Origin: Occultella glacieicola | GTDB taxonomy: Bacteria; Actinomycetota; Actinomycetes; Actinomycetales; Beutenbergiaceae | Direction: 5' to 3' | DNA: 64,000 nt | Assembly: GCF_004353825.1 (NCBI RefSeq) | Contig: NZ_SMNA01000007.1 | Span: 186,001 to 250,000 of the forward strand | Part shown: positions 51,470 through 60,097 of the stretch, piece after piece | Position numbering within the stretch: the first letter of the stretch is position 1 | Layout: every line of letters starts with the position of its first letter | Made by a program: the position numbers and the translations under genes | Notes under the pieces: generated by a model | What the model saw: only the letters and a program-made list of their open reading frames with translations | Told to the model about the DNA's origin: nothing | Database searches by the model: none

Positions 51470-52872
51470 CCAACCGCCGCTACGCCGTCGCCGGCACCGG
51501 GCACCGCGCCGGGATGTACATCAACGCACTCACCGGAGCGCACGCCGACGCCGGGGAGATCGTCGCCTGGTGCGAGCCCAATCCCGGCCGCGCGCAGTTC
51601 CACGCCCAGTCGGTGGCGCGGGACCTGGGCCGCGACGTGGACATCCCGCGCTACGACCCGGCGGATCTGGAGAGGATGATCGCGGAGCGATCGGTCGACG
51701 TGGTCGTGGTGACCTCGCCCGACCACGCCCATGCCGACCTCGTCACCCGTGCGATGCGCGCCGGCGCGGACGTCGTGGTGGAGAAGCCGCTCACCACCAG
51801 CGCCGAGGGCTGCCGCGCGATCACCGGCGCCGTCGCCGAGACCGGCCGGTCGCTGATCATGACGTTCAACTACCGGTACGCCCCGCGGAACTCGAGCCTG
51901 CGCGAGGTGATCGCCTCCGGCGAGATCGGTGAGGTCACCTCGATCCACTTCGAGTGGGTGCTGGACACCGTGCACGGCGCGGACTACTTCCGTCGCTGGC
52001 ACCGGGACAAGGCGAACTCGGGCGGCCTGCTGATCCACAAGTCGTCGCACCACTTCGACCTCGTCAACTGGTGGCTGCAGGACGCACCCCGCCGCGTGTA
52101 CGCCTCCGGCGGGCTGAAGTTCTACGGGCCCGACGGCGCCGGCGCCGCTCAGGCGGGGCAGCGCCCGGCCCGCGGGCGCGACGCCGAGCCCGGCGACAAC
52201 TGGTCGATCGACCTGGCCGCGGATCCGCGACTGAAGGCTCTCTACCTCGATTCCGAGCATCACGACTCCTACATCCGCGACCAGGACGTGTTCGCGCCCG
52301 GCATCACCATCGAGGACAACCTCGCCGTGGTGGTCGACTATCGGCGTGGCGCCACCCTCACGTACTCCCTGAACGCCCACTCGCCGTGGGAGGGCTACCG
52401 CGTGAGCGTGAACGGAACCAAGGGCCGGGCCGAGCTGCAGGTGGTCGAGCGCGGTGCCGTGCTGACCGACGCGAACGGCCGGGCGGTCGTGGACCCGAGC
52501 GCCAAGCCGGATGTCGGTGGCGGCGACGACCTGCGCCCCCGCGGTGACCATCTGATCGTGCAGAAGCACTGGCAGGAGGCCCACGAGTACCGGATCCCGG
52601 AGGGTGTCGGTGGGCACGGCGGCGGGGACGCCATCCTGCTCCGCGACGTGTTCGACGGCTCAGGTGAGGACCCTCTGGGCCGCCGCGCCGGCTACCTCGA
52701 CGGCGTCCGGGCGGTCTGCGTCGGCATCGCCGGCAACATCTCGCTCACCTCGGGCAGCGCCGTGCTCGTGGACGACCTCGACCTCGGCGTGGACGTCGGC
52801 GCCGGGCTGGACGCCGGTGCGGGCAGTGCGGGCACGGGCGACCGGGAGCGGGTCGGAGGGGGAGTGGCCTGA
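51466..52872 (+). CDS. Gfo/Idh/MocA-family oxidoreductase
   Basis: A 468-aa NAD(P)-dependent dehydrogenase. Rossmann N-terminus (YAVAGTGHRAGMYINAL), VVVTSPDHAHADLV, the catalytic-type EKPLTTS and a large substrate domain with a SGGLLIHKSSHHFDLVNWW helix (family KxxHxxD/N-like). At 468 aa it is longer than the common 350 aa, with a Gly-rich tail. It probably oxidises a sugar or uronate released from the imported oligosaccharide. Coupled to YesL upstream (ATGA) and RhaM downstream (TGATG). Confidence 0.9.
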   Translation: MTNRRYAVAGTGHRAGMYINALTGAHADAGEIVAWCEPNPGRAQFHAQSVARDLGRDVDIPRYDPADLERMIAERSVDVVVVTSPDHAHADLVTRAMRAGADVVVEKPLTTSAEGCRAITGAVAETGRSLIMTFNYRYAPRNSSLREVIASGEIGEVTSIHFEWVLDTVHGADYFRRWHRDKANSGGLLIHKSSHHFDLVNWWLQDAPRRVYASGGLKFYGPDGAGAAQAGQRPARGRDAEPGDNWSIDLAADPRLKALYLDSEHHDSYIRDQDVFAPGITIEDNLAVVVDYRRGATLTYSLNAHSPWEGYRVSVNGTKGRAELQVVERGAVLTDANGRAVVDPSAKPDVGGGDDLRPRGDHLIVQKHWQEAHEYRIPEGVGGHGGGDAILLRDVFDGSGEDPLGRRAGYLDGVRAVCVGIAGNISLTSGSAVLVDDLDLGVDVGAGLDAGAGSAGTGDRERVGGGVA

Positions 52873-53222
52873 TGCCCCGGGTCTGCTTCATCTCCCGGGT
52901 CCGACCCGACCGCCTCGACGCCTACCGCGAGGCGCACGCCCAGGTCTGGCCGGAGATGCTCGAGGCGCTGCGGGACACCGGGTGGCGGGACTACTCGCTC
53001 TACCTCTCCGACGACGGGCTGCTGGTCGGCCACCTGGAGACCGACGATTACGCCGCCGCCCAGGAGGCCATGACCCGCACGGCCGTCAATCCCCGGTGGC
53101 AGGCCGCGATGAGCGAGTTCTTCGTGGACCCGGGCAACCCGGACGAGGGCTTCCAGGTCCTCGACGAGGTGTTCCACCTGGAGGACCAGCTCGCCGCGCA
53201 CGGGCTGCCCACCCGGCCCTGA
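52872..53222 (+). CDS. rhaM: L-rhamnose mutarotase
   Basis: A 116-aa ferredoxin-like dimeric protein of the RhaM family: RLDAYREAHAQVWPEMLEAL contains the conserved His and VWPE, and NPRWQAAMSEFF closes the active site. It interconverts alpha and beta anomers of L-rhamnose. It gives the strongest substrate clue for importer 2. ATG overlaps the oxidoreductase stop by one base. Confidence 0.93.
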   Translation: MPRVCFISRVRPDRLDAYREAHAQVWPEMLEALRDTGWRDYSLYLSDDGLLVGHLETDDYAAAQEAMTRTAVNPRWQAAMSEFFVDPGNPDEGFQVLDEVFHLEDQLAAHGLPTRP

Positions 53223-53717
53223 CCGCCCCGTACCAACCACCCCAGAGTCCCGGAATCCAGGCCCCGCGCCCCACACCCCGGCACCCACGCCCCAGACCAC
53301 CCGCCCACACACCCTGACCCGAGTCCCGAGACCCCCACCCGGCGGCGCGCCGAGTCAGTCTGTTGCGGGTCGAGGGAGTCCCCGCGCGGCGACGGATTCG
53401 AGGTCGCCACGACTGACGTGGTGCGGTCCGGGCCTCGCCCACGGGCGCCCGGGACGGGTCGAAACGGTACGGCCCGCCCGGGACGGGTCGAGACGGTGCG
53501 GGTCGAGACGGTGCGGGTCGTCCGGGGCGGGTCGAAAGGGCACGGGGCGTCCGGGACGGGTCGCACGGCACGGGTCAGAAACGCGGCTCGAACCCGCACG
53601 GGTCGAGCGGTGGCCAGGAATGGACCACGCGTGCCTATCCGCAGGGTGTCCGGGCCGACACCGGCCATATCCACAGGGTGTTCGCACCGTGCGGGACGGT
53701 GGGTCACGCTGGCGGGC
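53223..53717. other. gene-free region with opposing C-rich and G-rich blocks
   Basis: About 495 bp without a credible gene. From 53223 to about 53340 the + strand is strongly C-rich and G-poor. From about 53449 to 53580 it is G-rich, with degenerate copies of CGGGTCGAGACGGTGCGGG. A GTCAGTC / GACTGAC inverted repeat (53354-53360, 53411-53417) lies between. Two TATCC(A/G)CAGGGTGT copies (near 53636 and 53668) precede the next gene. Open frames across it encode only low-complexity Arg/Pro/Thr sequence. Confidence 0.6.
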
Positions 53718-54746
53718 ATGCCAGCGGAGATCCCGAGCCCACCGGAACTACCGGTCGTGCTCCTGACCAGTGAGCTCACCGCCGGGAGTCTCGCTCACGC
53801 GAGGGCGCACCAGGACCTGCGGCGGGTGCGACGCGGCGCGGACGTCGAGCTCACCCCGTCCGACCCGGCGTGGCGGCGGCGCGAGACCGTGATGCTCGCC
53901 CGGTGCGTGGCGATCGCACGCACGGCCAGGATGCGGTCCGCGTTCAGCCACGTCAGTGCCGCGCTGATCCACGGCTGCCCGATCTGGACGCCGGGCTCGC
54001 TGACCCACGTGACGCAGGCCGTGAAGCCCAGTTCCGGGCGGCCGGCGGACATGGTCAGGCACCGGTCGCGGATCCCCGATGGCGAGGTGACCTCGGTCCG
54101 GGGCCTGAACGTGACCACGCTCGAACGCACCATCCTGGACTGCGTACGGACGGTGCATCCCCGCGATGGGCTGGTGATCGCCGATGCCGGGATGCGCATG
54201 CTGATCCGGCCCGACCGCCGATACCGCGAGCGCTACCTGCCCCGGATCGAGGAACTGCGCGAGCGACTCCTGACCCGACTGGAGGGCCCCGACCTGGCCA
54301 GGGGACGCCGCCGGGCCCGTGCGGTCCTACGTGCCGCGGATCCGTACGCGGAGTCCGCAGCCGAATCGGTGCTGCGATGGATCGCCATCTCCCGGGGCCT
54401 TCCGTACCCGACCACGCAGTACCTGGTCGAGACCCGCAAGGGCCGGTTCTTCTGCGACATGACCTGGGTGACGCGTCGCGTCTACCAGGACGGCTCGGCC
54501 GCGCCGTCGCTGGTGCTGCATGCCGAGTTCGACGGGGAGGGCAAGTACGGGGACGACGTCCGGGCGGCCCGGGTGGTGCGCGAGGAGAAGGTGCGCGAGG
54601 ACGCCATCCGTGAGGTGAGCGGCCCGATGGTGCGGTTCATGCGGCCAGACCTCGGGAACCCGGACGACGTGTTCGCCCGTATCACCGCCGCCTTCTCCCG
54701 CAGGTACGTCCTGACGCTGCGCTCACGGCCCGACCTGCGCGGCTGA
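53718..54746 (+). CDS. AbiEi-antitoxin-like protein with DUF559-type nuclease-like domain
   Basis: A 342-aa protein. The N-terminal half (LRRVRRGADVEL, SHVSAALIHGCPIW, VTSVRGLNVTTLERTILDCV) matches the actinobacterial AbiEi-like/type IV TA antitoxin group. The C-terminal half has ESAAESVLRW, FFCDMTW and AEFDGEGKYG, the E...D...ExDGxxKY pattern of DUF559/Vsr-like PD-(D/E)XK folds. No toxin partner is adjacent. Palindromic elements flank the gene. Function unproven. Confidence 0.75.
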   Translation: MPAEIPSPPELPVVLLTSELTAGSLAHARAHQDLRRVRRGADVELTPSDPAWRRRETVMLARCVAIARTARMRSAFSHVSAALIHGCPIWTPGSLTHVTQAVKPSSGRPADMVRHRSRIPDGEVTSVRGLNVTTLERTILDCVRTVHPRDGLVIADAGMRMLIRPDRRYRERYLPRIEELRERLLTRLEGPDLARGRRRARAVLRAADPYAESAAESVLRWIAISRGLPYPTTQYLVETRKGRFFCDMTWVTRRVYQDGSAAPSLVLHAEFDGEGKYGDDVRAARVVREEKVREDAIREVSGPMVRFMRPDLGNPDDVFARITAAFSRRYVLTLRSRPDLRG

Positions 54747-54774
54747 TCGCCGCGACGCGACCGAGCGGGACCTT

Positions 54775-54838
54775 GTCAGTCGCGACGCCCTCGAGTCAGT
54801 CGTTGCCAACCGGCTGACTCGAGGGCGTGGCGACTGAC
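54775..54838. repeat. long imperfect inverted repeat
   Basis: 25-bp arms (54775-54799 and 54814-54838) that match in 24 positions, with a 14-nt loop. The arm core is GACGCCCTCGAGTCAG. It lies between the convergent AbiEi-like and lyase genes. It may act as a terminator but is longer than needed, and related GAGTCAGTC and GACTGAC words recur upstream of the AbiEi-like gene. Confidence 0.85.
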
Positions 54839-54867
54839 TCGACGGGGATGCGGGTCGCATCCGCCGG

Positions 54868-57429
54868 TCAGGAGGTCAGGGACGCCAGCACCGTGCGGGC
54901 CTGGTGGCCCAGCGCGGCCGCGGCCGCCGGGCTCAGGGTGTCCGGGCGTTTGTGCTGGGCGAGCCGGTCGAGGAACCGCTCGAGCGCGCGGTTCGCCGAG
55001 TCCACCCGGCCGGACCCCAGGTGCAGCGCGGCCTGCTCCACCGCGACCTCGAGCTGCCGCGCGAGCGGGCCGCCCAGGTCGCCGGAGGCCACGAACGCGT
55101 CCACGCTCGCGGCGAGGGCCGCCACCGACCCGGGGGCCCAGTAGTGCGGGAGCGGCACCTGGGTGAAGTCGGTGTCCGAGCCGAGGTAGAAGCTCGGGTA
55201 GGCGGGCTGGTTGTACGTGGTCTGCTGCCGCGCGACCTCCGCCCGGTACTGCACGTCGTGCATGAGCGTGTACAACTTGCGGTCGGTGACCTCGGTGCTG
55301 AGGTAGATCCGGATCGCGCTCGAGTCCGCCGTCCGCACGAGCAGTTCCTCACGCCAGTCGCCGAACACGTCCGCCACGAGCGAGGGGTTGCCCTTCGTGT
55401 AGTTGTTCGTCCGGGTCCCGGTGGCGGTCAGCACGGTGCCTCGCTGGGCGTCGTCGATCGTCGGGGTGACGTCGAGCGAGCCGTTCACGAGCTGGGTGGT
55501 CAGGTCCGGCGACCACCGGATCGACATGTTCGTGCCGTAGCCGGAGGGCGCCAGCAGGTCGCCGTCGGCCGTGCGCAGGTCGACGGACCATGTCTCCAGG
55601 CCGGGGCTGCCCGGATCGACGTCCCCGACCATGCCGCGGCCGGTGTCGCGTCCGGAGTAGGCGCCGTAGAGCACCTCGCCGGTCCGTGCGTCGCGCAGCG
55701 CGTAGCCGTACGGGGCCCAGACCCCGCCCTCGTGGACCGTGTAGATCTCCAGGCCCGGGCGCTGCGGGTCGATGTCCGCGACGTGCATGGCATCGCCGTG
55801 GCCGAGCCGCGCGTACGCACCCGGGTCGGCGCTCTGCGGCGGCATCTCGGCGAACGAGCTGTACAGGAGGCTGCCGTCGTCGTCGATCGTGGCCGAGCCG
55901 TAGACGATCTCGTGGCGCCCGTCGCCGTCGACGTCCGCGGCGGACAGCGAGTGGAAGCCCTGGGTCGTGATGGTGCCGAACTCGGGGTCGGTGCCGTCCA
56001 CCCCGTGCGGTCCGTCGTTGAACGGGTTGGACATGGGGGTCCAACCGCTGTCCACGACCCAGTGCCGGCTCAGATGCTCGCCGTCCCAGTCGTAACTGAC
56101 GATTGTCGACCGCGTGTAGTAGCCACGCGCGAACACCGCCGAGGGGTGTGTCCCGTCGAGGTAGGCCACGCCGGCGAGGAAGCGGTCCACCCGGTTGCCG
56201 GGCTCGATCCGGGACATGGCGTAGTCGCCCCACATCAGCCCGTCGTCGTGGCGGCCGGGCTCGTACGGGACGGTCTCGAGCTCGGCGCCGGTGGCACCGT
56301 CGAAGACGGACAGGTACTCGGGCCCGTCGAGGATGAACCCCTCGAAGTCGCGGAGCACGTTGCGAGCGCTCCGGCTCGGCGCGTACACGTCCATGAAGTG
56401 GTCGGTGAGGGCCTCGGCGTCCGCCCGTGACAGCGGGTAGTCGTAGCTGGGCTCGAGGCCGAAGGCCTCCTCCAGCGTGGCCGGCCAGTGGCCGGCGACC
56501 ACCTCCGGGTGCTCGCTCCAGCCGAGGAACATCTCGATCACGTGCTCGTAGTAGTCCTCGGCGGAGAGCCGGTAGTCGTCGGTGTTGGCATAGCCGGCGG
56601 CGAGGTCCTCGGCCGGCATGGTGATGGCGGACGGCGTCCCGGCGACCCCGTCCGTGTACGGCACCGTCGTGGTGCCCGGGGCGGTCTTCAGCATGATCTC
56701 GGCGCGCCCGTCGCCGTCGAAGTCGTAGACCAGGAACTGCGTGTAGTGCGCCCCGGCCCGGATGTTCGGACCGAGGTCGAGGCGGTAGAGGAGCGTGCCG
56801 TCCAGCTCGTAGGCATCCAGGTACACGGTGCCGGTGTACCCGACCTGGGAGACGTCCTTGGAGTTCGACGGGTCCCACTTGACGATGTACTCGTACTGCC
56901 CGTCGCCGTCGACGTCCCCGACGCTCAGGTCGTTCGCCGAGTACGTGTAGGCCTCACCGGCCGGGGTGACGCCGTCGGCGGGGCGTTGCAACGGGAGGTC
57001 GAGGTAGTTCTGCGACCACGGTGAGGCAGGCGCCGAGGCATCCACCTCGACGCCCTCGACGACGGCGGAGACCGTGTAGGTCGCGGTACCGTCCGCACCA
57101 GCGTCGAGGTAGTTCGTGCTGTCCGTGACGCTCGCCAGGAGCCGACCGTCCCGGTAGACGTTGAAGTCGGCGCCGGTCATCGACGTCGCGGAGGCCCCGG
57201 TCACCTCGTTGCCGAGCAGGCGCCAACTCAGGAACACACCCTCTGCGGTGCTCGCCGCCACGAGGCCGCGGTCGAGGAGTTCCAGCTGGGGTGCGGCCGG
57301 TCCGACCGCATCGTTGGCGGGGTGGCCGGGTGCCGGGCCGGCGACGGCGGCCGTACCGGTGAGCGCGAGGGCGGCGCCGGTGGCGGCGGCCACCCAGCGA
57401 ACGCGACGGGTGGGTGCGTGCAGATTCAT
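54868..57429 (-). CDS. secreted rhamnogalacturonan lyase, PL11 family
   Basis: An 853-aa exported enzyme. Signal peptide ending near AVAGP, a fibronectin-like N-terminal domain, then the eight-bladed PL11 propeller with calcium loops DVDGDGQYEY, DFDGDGRAEI and DVDGDGRHEI. The last 85 residues (AVEQAALHLGSGRVDSANRA and following) form a FIMAH-like helical domain. It cleaves the rhamnose-galacturonate backbone of pectin by beta-elimination outside the cell. Divergent from the quinone-oxidoreductase-like gene, with LacI-type palindromes upstream. Confidence 0.93.
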   Translation of the reverse strand: MNLHAPTRRVRWVAAATGAALALTGTAAVAGPAPGHPANDAVGPAAPQLELLDRGLVAASTAEGVFLSWRLLGNEVTGASATSMTGADFNVYRDGRLLASVTDSTNYLDAGADGTATYTVSAVVEGVEVDASAPASPWSQNYLDLPLQRPADGVTPAGEAYTYSANDLSVGDVDGDGQYEYIVKWDPSNSKDVSQVGYTGTVYLDAYELDGTLLYRLDLGPNIRAGAHYTQFLVYDFDGDGRAEIMLKTAPGTTTVPYTDGVAGTPSAITMPAEDLAAGYANTDDYRLSAEDYYEHVIEMFLGWSEHPEVVAGHWPATLEEAFGLEPSYDYPLSRADAEALTDHFMDVYAPSRSARNVLRDFEGFILDGPEYLSVFDGATGAELETVPYEPGRHDDGLMWGDYAMSRIEPGNRVDRFLAGVAYLDGTHPSAVFARGYYTRSTIVSYDWDGEHLSRHWVVDSGWTPMSNPFNDGPHGVDGTDPEFGTITTQGFHSLSAADVDGDGRHEIVYGSATIDDDGSLLYSSFAEMPPQSADPGAYARLGHGDAMHVADIDPQRPGLEIYTVHEGGVWAPYGYALRDARTGEVLYGAYSGRDTGRGMVGDVDPGSPGLETWSVDLRTADGDLLAPSGYGTNMSIRWSPDLTTQLVNGSLDVTPTIDDAQRGTVLTATGTRTNNYTKGNPSLVADVFGDWREELLVRTADSSAIRIYLSTEVTDRKLYTLMHDVQYRAEVARQQTTYNQPAYPSFYLGSDTDFTQVPLPHYWAPGSVAALAASVDAFVASGDLGGPLARQLEVAVEQAALHLGSGRVDSANRALERFLDRLAQHKRPDTLSPAAAAALGHQARTVLASLTS

Positions 57430-57463
57430 CGTCGAATCCCCAGTGCTCGATGGAAAAGCTCGT

Positions 57464-57475
57464 TGGAACGTTTCA
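57464..57475 (-). promoter_or_regulatory. candidate LacI operator before the lyase
   Basis: TGGAACGTTTCA, a near-perfect palindrome (5 of 6 half-site pairs) of LacI type, 35 bp upstream of the lyase ATG. Links lyase expression to a sugar-responsive LacI protein. Confidence 0.6.
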
Positions 57476-57487
57476 CGGACACCGTAT

Positions 57488-57499
57488 GTGAGCGTTCAC
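57488..57499 (-). promoter_or_regulatory. second candidate LacI operator before the lyase
   Basis: GTGAGCGTTCAC, 5 of 6 half-site pairs symmetric, 24 bp from the first site. Two sites one or two helical turns apart would strengthen repression. Confidence 0.5.
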
Positions 57500-57568
57500 G
57501 AAGTCGTCAAGGGGCCTGGCCGCCCGAACCTCCGGACGGGCGCGGGGGAGCCGGGTAGATTGCGTCGG

Positions 57569-58555
57569 GTGAGGGCCGCGGTGAGCACGCGCTACGGGCC
57601 GCCGGACGTGGTCGCCGTGCGGGACGACGTCCCGACCCCGGTGCCCGGCCCCGGAGAACTACTCGTGCGGGTCGAGGTCACCACGGTGAACCGCACCGAC
57701 TGCGCCTACCGCAGGGCTACGCCGTTCTTCGTCCGGTCCTTCACCGGCCTGCGACGACCGCGGCGCACGGTCCTCGGCACCGAGTTCGCCGGGGAGGTCG
57801 TCGGGACCGGCGCCCAGGTGGACCGGTTCGCCGTAGGGGAGATGGTGTTCGGCTACGTCGAGGGTCGCTTCGGGGCGCACGCCGAGTACCTCGTGGTCGC
57901 GCAGGACGGCATGGTCGCGAAGGTCCCGGACGGCATCGGGCTGCGCGAGGCCGCGGCCGCGACCGAGGGTTGCCACTACGCGCTGTCGGCGATCCGGCGC
58001 GCCGGCGTCCGCCCCGGTCATCGGGTGCTCGTCAACGGGGGTACCGGTGGGATCGGCTCGGCGGCGGTGCAGGCGCTCGCGGAGCTGGGGGCGTCCGTCA
58101 CGGCGGTGTGCCGCGGAGCGCACCTGGACCTGGTACGGGGTCTCGGTGCCGAGCACGTCATCGACTTCGAGACCGAGGACTTCACCCGCTCCGCGACGAC
58201 GTACGACGTGATCATCGATGCCGTGGGCAAGAGCACGTTCGGCCGCTGCCGCAGGATCCTCACGCCGGACGGCATCTACATCTCGTCCGAGCTCGGGCCG
58301 TTTGCGCAGAACCTCCCGCTCGCCCTGATCGGGTCGCTCCGCCGGGGCCGCCAACGGGTGGTGTTCCCGTTCCCCGACGAGGGGCAGGCGGTGGTCGAAG
58401 GGATCCGCGACCGGCTGGCCGCCGGGACCTTCCGCCCGGTGATCGACCGCTCCTACCCGCTGGCGGACATCGTGGCGGCCTACCGCTATGTCGAGACCGG
58501 CCAGAAGATCGGCAACGTGCTCATCGACGTCCGGACCGCAGGTTCCGGCGCGTGA
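57569..58555 (+). CDS. zinc-independent alcohol dehydrogenase/quinone oxidoreductase
   Basis: A 328-aa MDR-superfamily enzyme: VRVEVTTVNRTDCAYR, GTEFAGEVVGTG and the NADP site VLVNGGTGGIGSAAVQ. The structural-zinc cysteine cluster and the catalytic CxxH are absent, so a quinone-oxidoreductase-like reduction of an activated double bond or quinone is likely. GTG 57569. It diverges from the lyase gene; a link to pectin use is not evident. Confidence 0.9.
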   Translation: MRAAVSTRYGPPDVVAVRDDVPTPVPGPGELLVRVEVTTVNRTDCAYRRATPFFVRSFTGLRRPRRTVLGTEFAGEVVGTGAQVDRFAVGEMVFGYVEGRFGAHAEYLVVAQDGMVAKVPDGIGLREAAAATEGCHYALSAIRRAGVRPGHRVLVNGGTGGIGSAAVQALAELGASVTAVCRGAHLDLVRGLGAEHVIDFETEDFTRSATTYDVIIDAVGKSTFGRCRRILTPDGIYISSELGPFAQNLPLALIGSLRRGRQRVVFPFPDEGQAVVEGIRDRLAAGTFRPVIDRSYPLADIVAAYRYVETGQKIGNVLIDVRTAGSGA

Positions 58556-58576
58556 GCGGGAGCGCCGCGGGCGTTC

Positions 58577-59494
58577 TCACGCGCCGAGCGATTCCCGCAG
58601 CTGACCGAGTGTGAACTCCCACCCCTGGCGGTAGGAGTCGGCGGGTGCGTCGTCGGCCCACGGCCCACTGTGCCGGACCCGCACGAGCGAGCCGGCGCCG
58701 TCGGGCATGATCCGGACGTCGACCGCCTCGTCGGGGACCGAGTTTTCGCCGTCCTCCCACTCCCACGTGAACGCGAGATGGCCGGGTGCCTCCAGCGCGA
58801 GGTATGTCCCGTGCAGGGTGATGCCCGCGCCCGGCGCCTCGATCCGGTAGCCGCCGCCGATCCGGGCATCCACCTCGACGCTCACGTCGTCCCAGTGCCG
58901 CCACCACCAGGACCGCAGGCCGTCGGCCGTGGCGAATGCCGCCCAGACGCGTTCCGGCGGCGCGTCGAGGCGCTGGGTGAGCTCGAGCGGGGCGCGCGCG
59001 ATCGTGCGCCACTGCCCGACGGCAGCCGCCTCCACTGCCTCGTCGTCGCCGGCGGTCGTGGCGGGTCCGCCGAGGGCGCGGGCGAGCGCGTGCAGACACT
59101 GCTCCCAGCCGCCGCCATAGCCGGCGGCGTGGTCCGGTTCCGCGAGGCGGTGGTCGAGCGTGAGCTCCGTCGTCTGCTCGTCGAGCGCGGCGATCCGCAC
59201 CGAGATGGTGCTTTCGGCCTCGCCCTGCCACGCCCAGGTGACGGAGAAGCCTTCGGACGAGCAGGAGCGGACCCGGCCGGAGGCGGTGTCGTCCGGGTCC
59301 TCGCTGAGGGTCGCGGTGAACGCCTCGCCCGGTGCGCCCGGTCCGCCCTCGACCTGCCCCAACCAGCGGGCCAGGCGCTCCGGGTTCGTGCAGGCGTCCC
59401 GGACCTGCCCCGGGCTCGCGCGGTAGGTTCGCCGGAACGTCAGGGCGGGCCGGTCGGCGGCGCCGGTGAGCGCGCGCCGGATCGTGTCATCCAT
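58577..59494 (-). CDS. two-domain SRPBCC (AHSA1-like) protein
   Basis: A 305-aa protein with two START/AHSA1 domains: residues 10-140 (TFRRTYRASPGQVRDACTNP) and 165-305 (LELTQRLDAPPERVWAAFAT ... GGGYRIEAPG). Each forms a hydrophobic cavity; ligand unknown. It overlaps the upstream ArsR gene by 8 bp, the familiar ArsR-SRPBCC operon of Gram-positive bacteria. Confidence 0.9.
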   Translation of the reverse strand: MDDTIRRALTGAADRPALTFRRTYRASPGQVRDACTNPERLARWLGQVEGGPGAPGEAFTATLSEDPDDTASGRVRSCSSEGFSVTWAWQGEAESTISVRIAALDEQTTELTLDHRLAEPDHAAGYGGGWEQCLHALARALGGPATTAGDDEAVEAAAVGQWRTIARAPLELTQRLDAPPERVWAAFATADGLRSWWWRHWDDVSVEVDARIGGGYRIEAPGAGITLHGTYLALEAPGHLAFTWEWEDGENSVPDEAVDVRIMPDGAGSLVRVRHSGPWADDAPADSYRQGWEFTLGQLRESLGA

Positions 59495-59840
59495 CGTGGT
59501 CCTCTCGGGGGTCGGGGCGCTCGGTGCGGGCGCCGCGGGCGAGTTCGGTCTCGAGCGCGTCCAGGCGTTGTGGCCAGAGCCTCGCGTAGCGGTCGATCCA
59601 GTCGGTGACCTCGTCGAGCGCGCCGGGAACGAGCCGGTAGATGCGCCGGGATCCCTGCGGGGACGCCTCGATCACCGCGGCGTCCCGGAGTGCCCGGAGC
59701 TGGTTGGAGACGGCCGGCTGGCCCACGCCGAACTCGGCCCGGATGACCTCGCCGACGGCGCCGGCGGGGCGCTCGCCGTCGGCCAGCACCTCGACGATCC
59801 GCCGACGCACGGGATCGGCGAGGAGTGCAAAGGAGTTCAT
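59487..59840 (-). CDS. ArsR-family transcriptional regulator
   Basis: A 117-aa winged-helix regulator: FALLADPVRRRIVEVLADGE, recognition helix GQPAVSNQLRALRDAAVI and wing GSRRIYRLVPGAL. No metal-binding CxC motif, so it is not an arsenic sensor. It controls the SRPBCC gene that overlaps it, probably through the palindrome just upstream. Confidence 0.92.
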   Translation of the reverse strand: MNSFALLADPVRRRIVEVLADGERPAGAVGEVIRAEFGVGQPAVSNQLRALRDAAVIEASPQGSRRIYRLVPGALDEVTDWIDRYARLWPQRLDALETELARGARTERPDPREDHDG

Positions 59841-59846
59841 GTAGTA

Positions 59847-59856
59847 GTGATATCAC
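59847..59856. promoter_or_regulatory. palindrome upstream of the ArsR gene
   Basis: Perfect 10-bp palindrome GTGATATCAC, 6 bp upstream of the ArsR ATG, followed by GTACGTGAAAT. Position suits autorepression by the ArsR protein. Confidence 0.5.
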
Positions 59857-59954
59857 GGGTACGTGAAATAAGCCAGGGTCGAGCCGGGCCGATGTTGCCG
59901 CCGTCACCTGTGTCGCCTGCGGCGATCACATCCGGGCCTTTGCCGAGCACCGTC

Positions 59955-59968
59955 GGAAAGCGCTTGCC
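59955..59968 (+). promoter_or_regulatory. candidate LacI/cre-like operator before the SDR operon
   Basis: GGAAAGCGCTTGCC, 6 of 7 half-site pairs symmetric around GC, the typical LacI-family site. It overlaps TTGCCA, a possible -35 box, about 130 bp before the SDR start. Suggests that the SDR-flavoprotein operon belongs to the sugar regulon. Confidence 0.6.
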
Positions 59969-60097
59969 AAACTGGCCCTGATCGGTGATCATGAGGTGTC
60001 CCGCCCGCGCAGGCGGGCAGCGATGCCCGAGCGTGGCCGCTCGCTCGGCGTCAGCAAGCCCGCCTCGCACACGTCCCACACCACGAAGGAGCCAAGC

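Noticed and set aside
53048-53779. 243-codon minus-strand frame through the skewed intergenic region
   Set aside because: It is built from RTVSTRPGR-like low-complexity repeats and overlaps rhaM and the AbiEi-like gene start; better explained by the DNA repeats.
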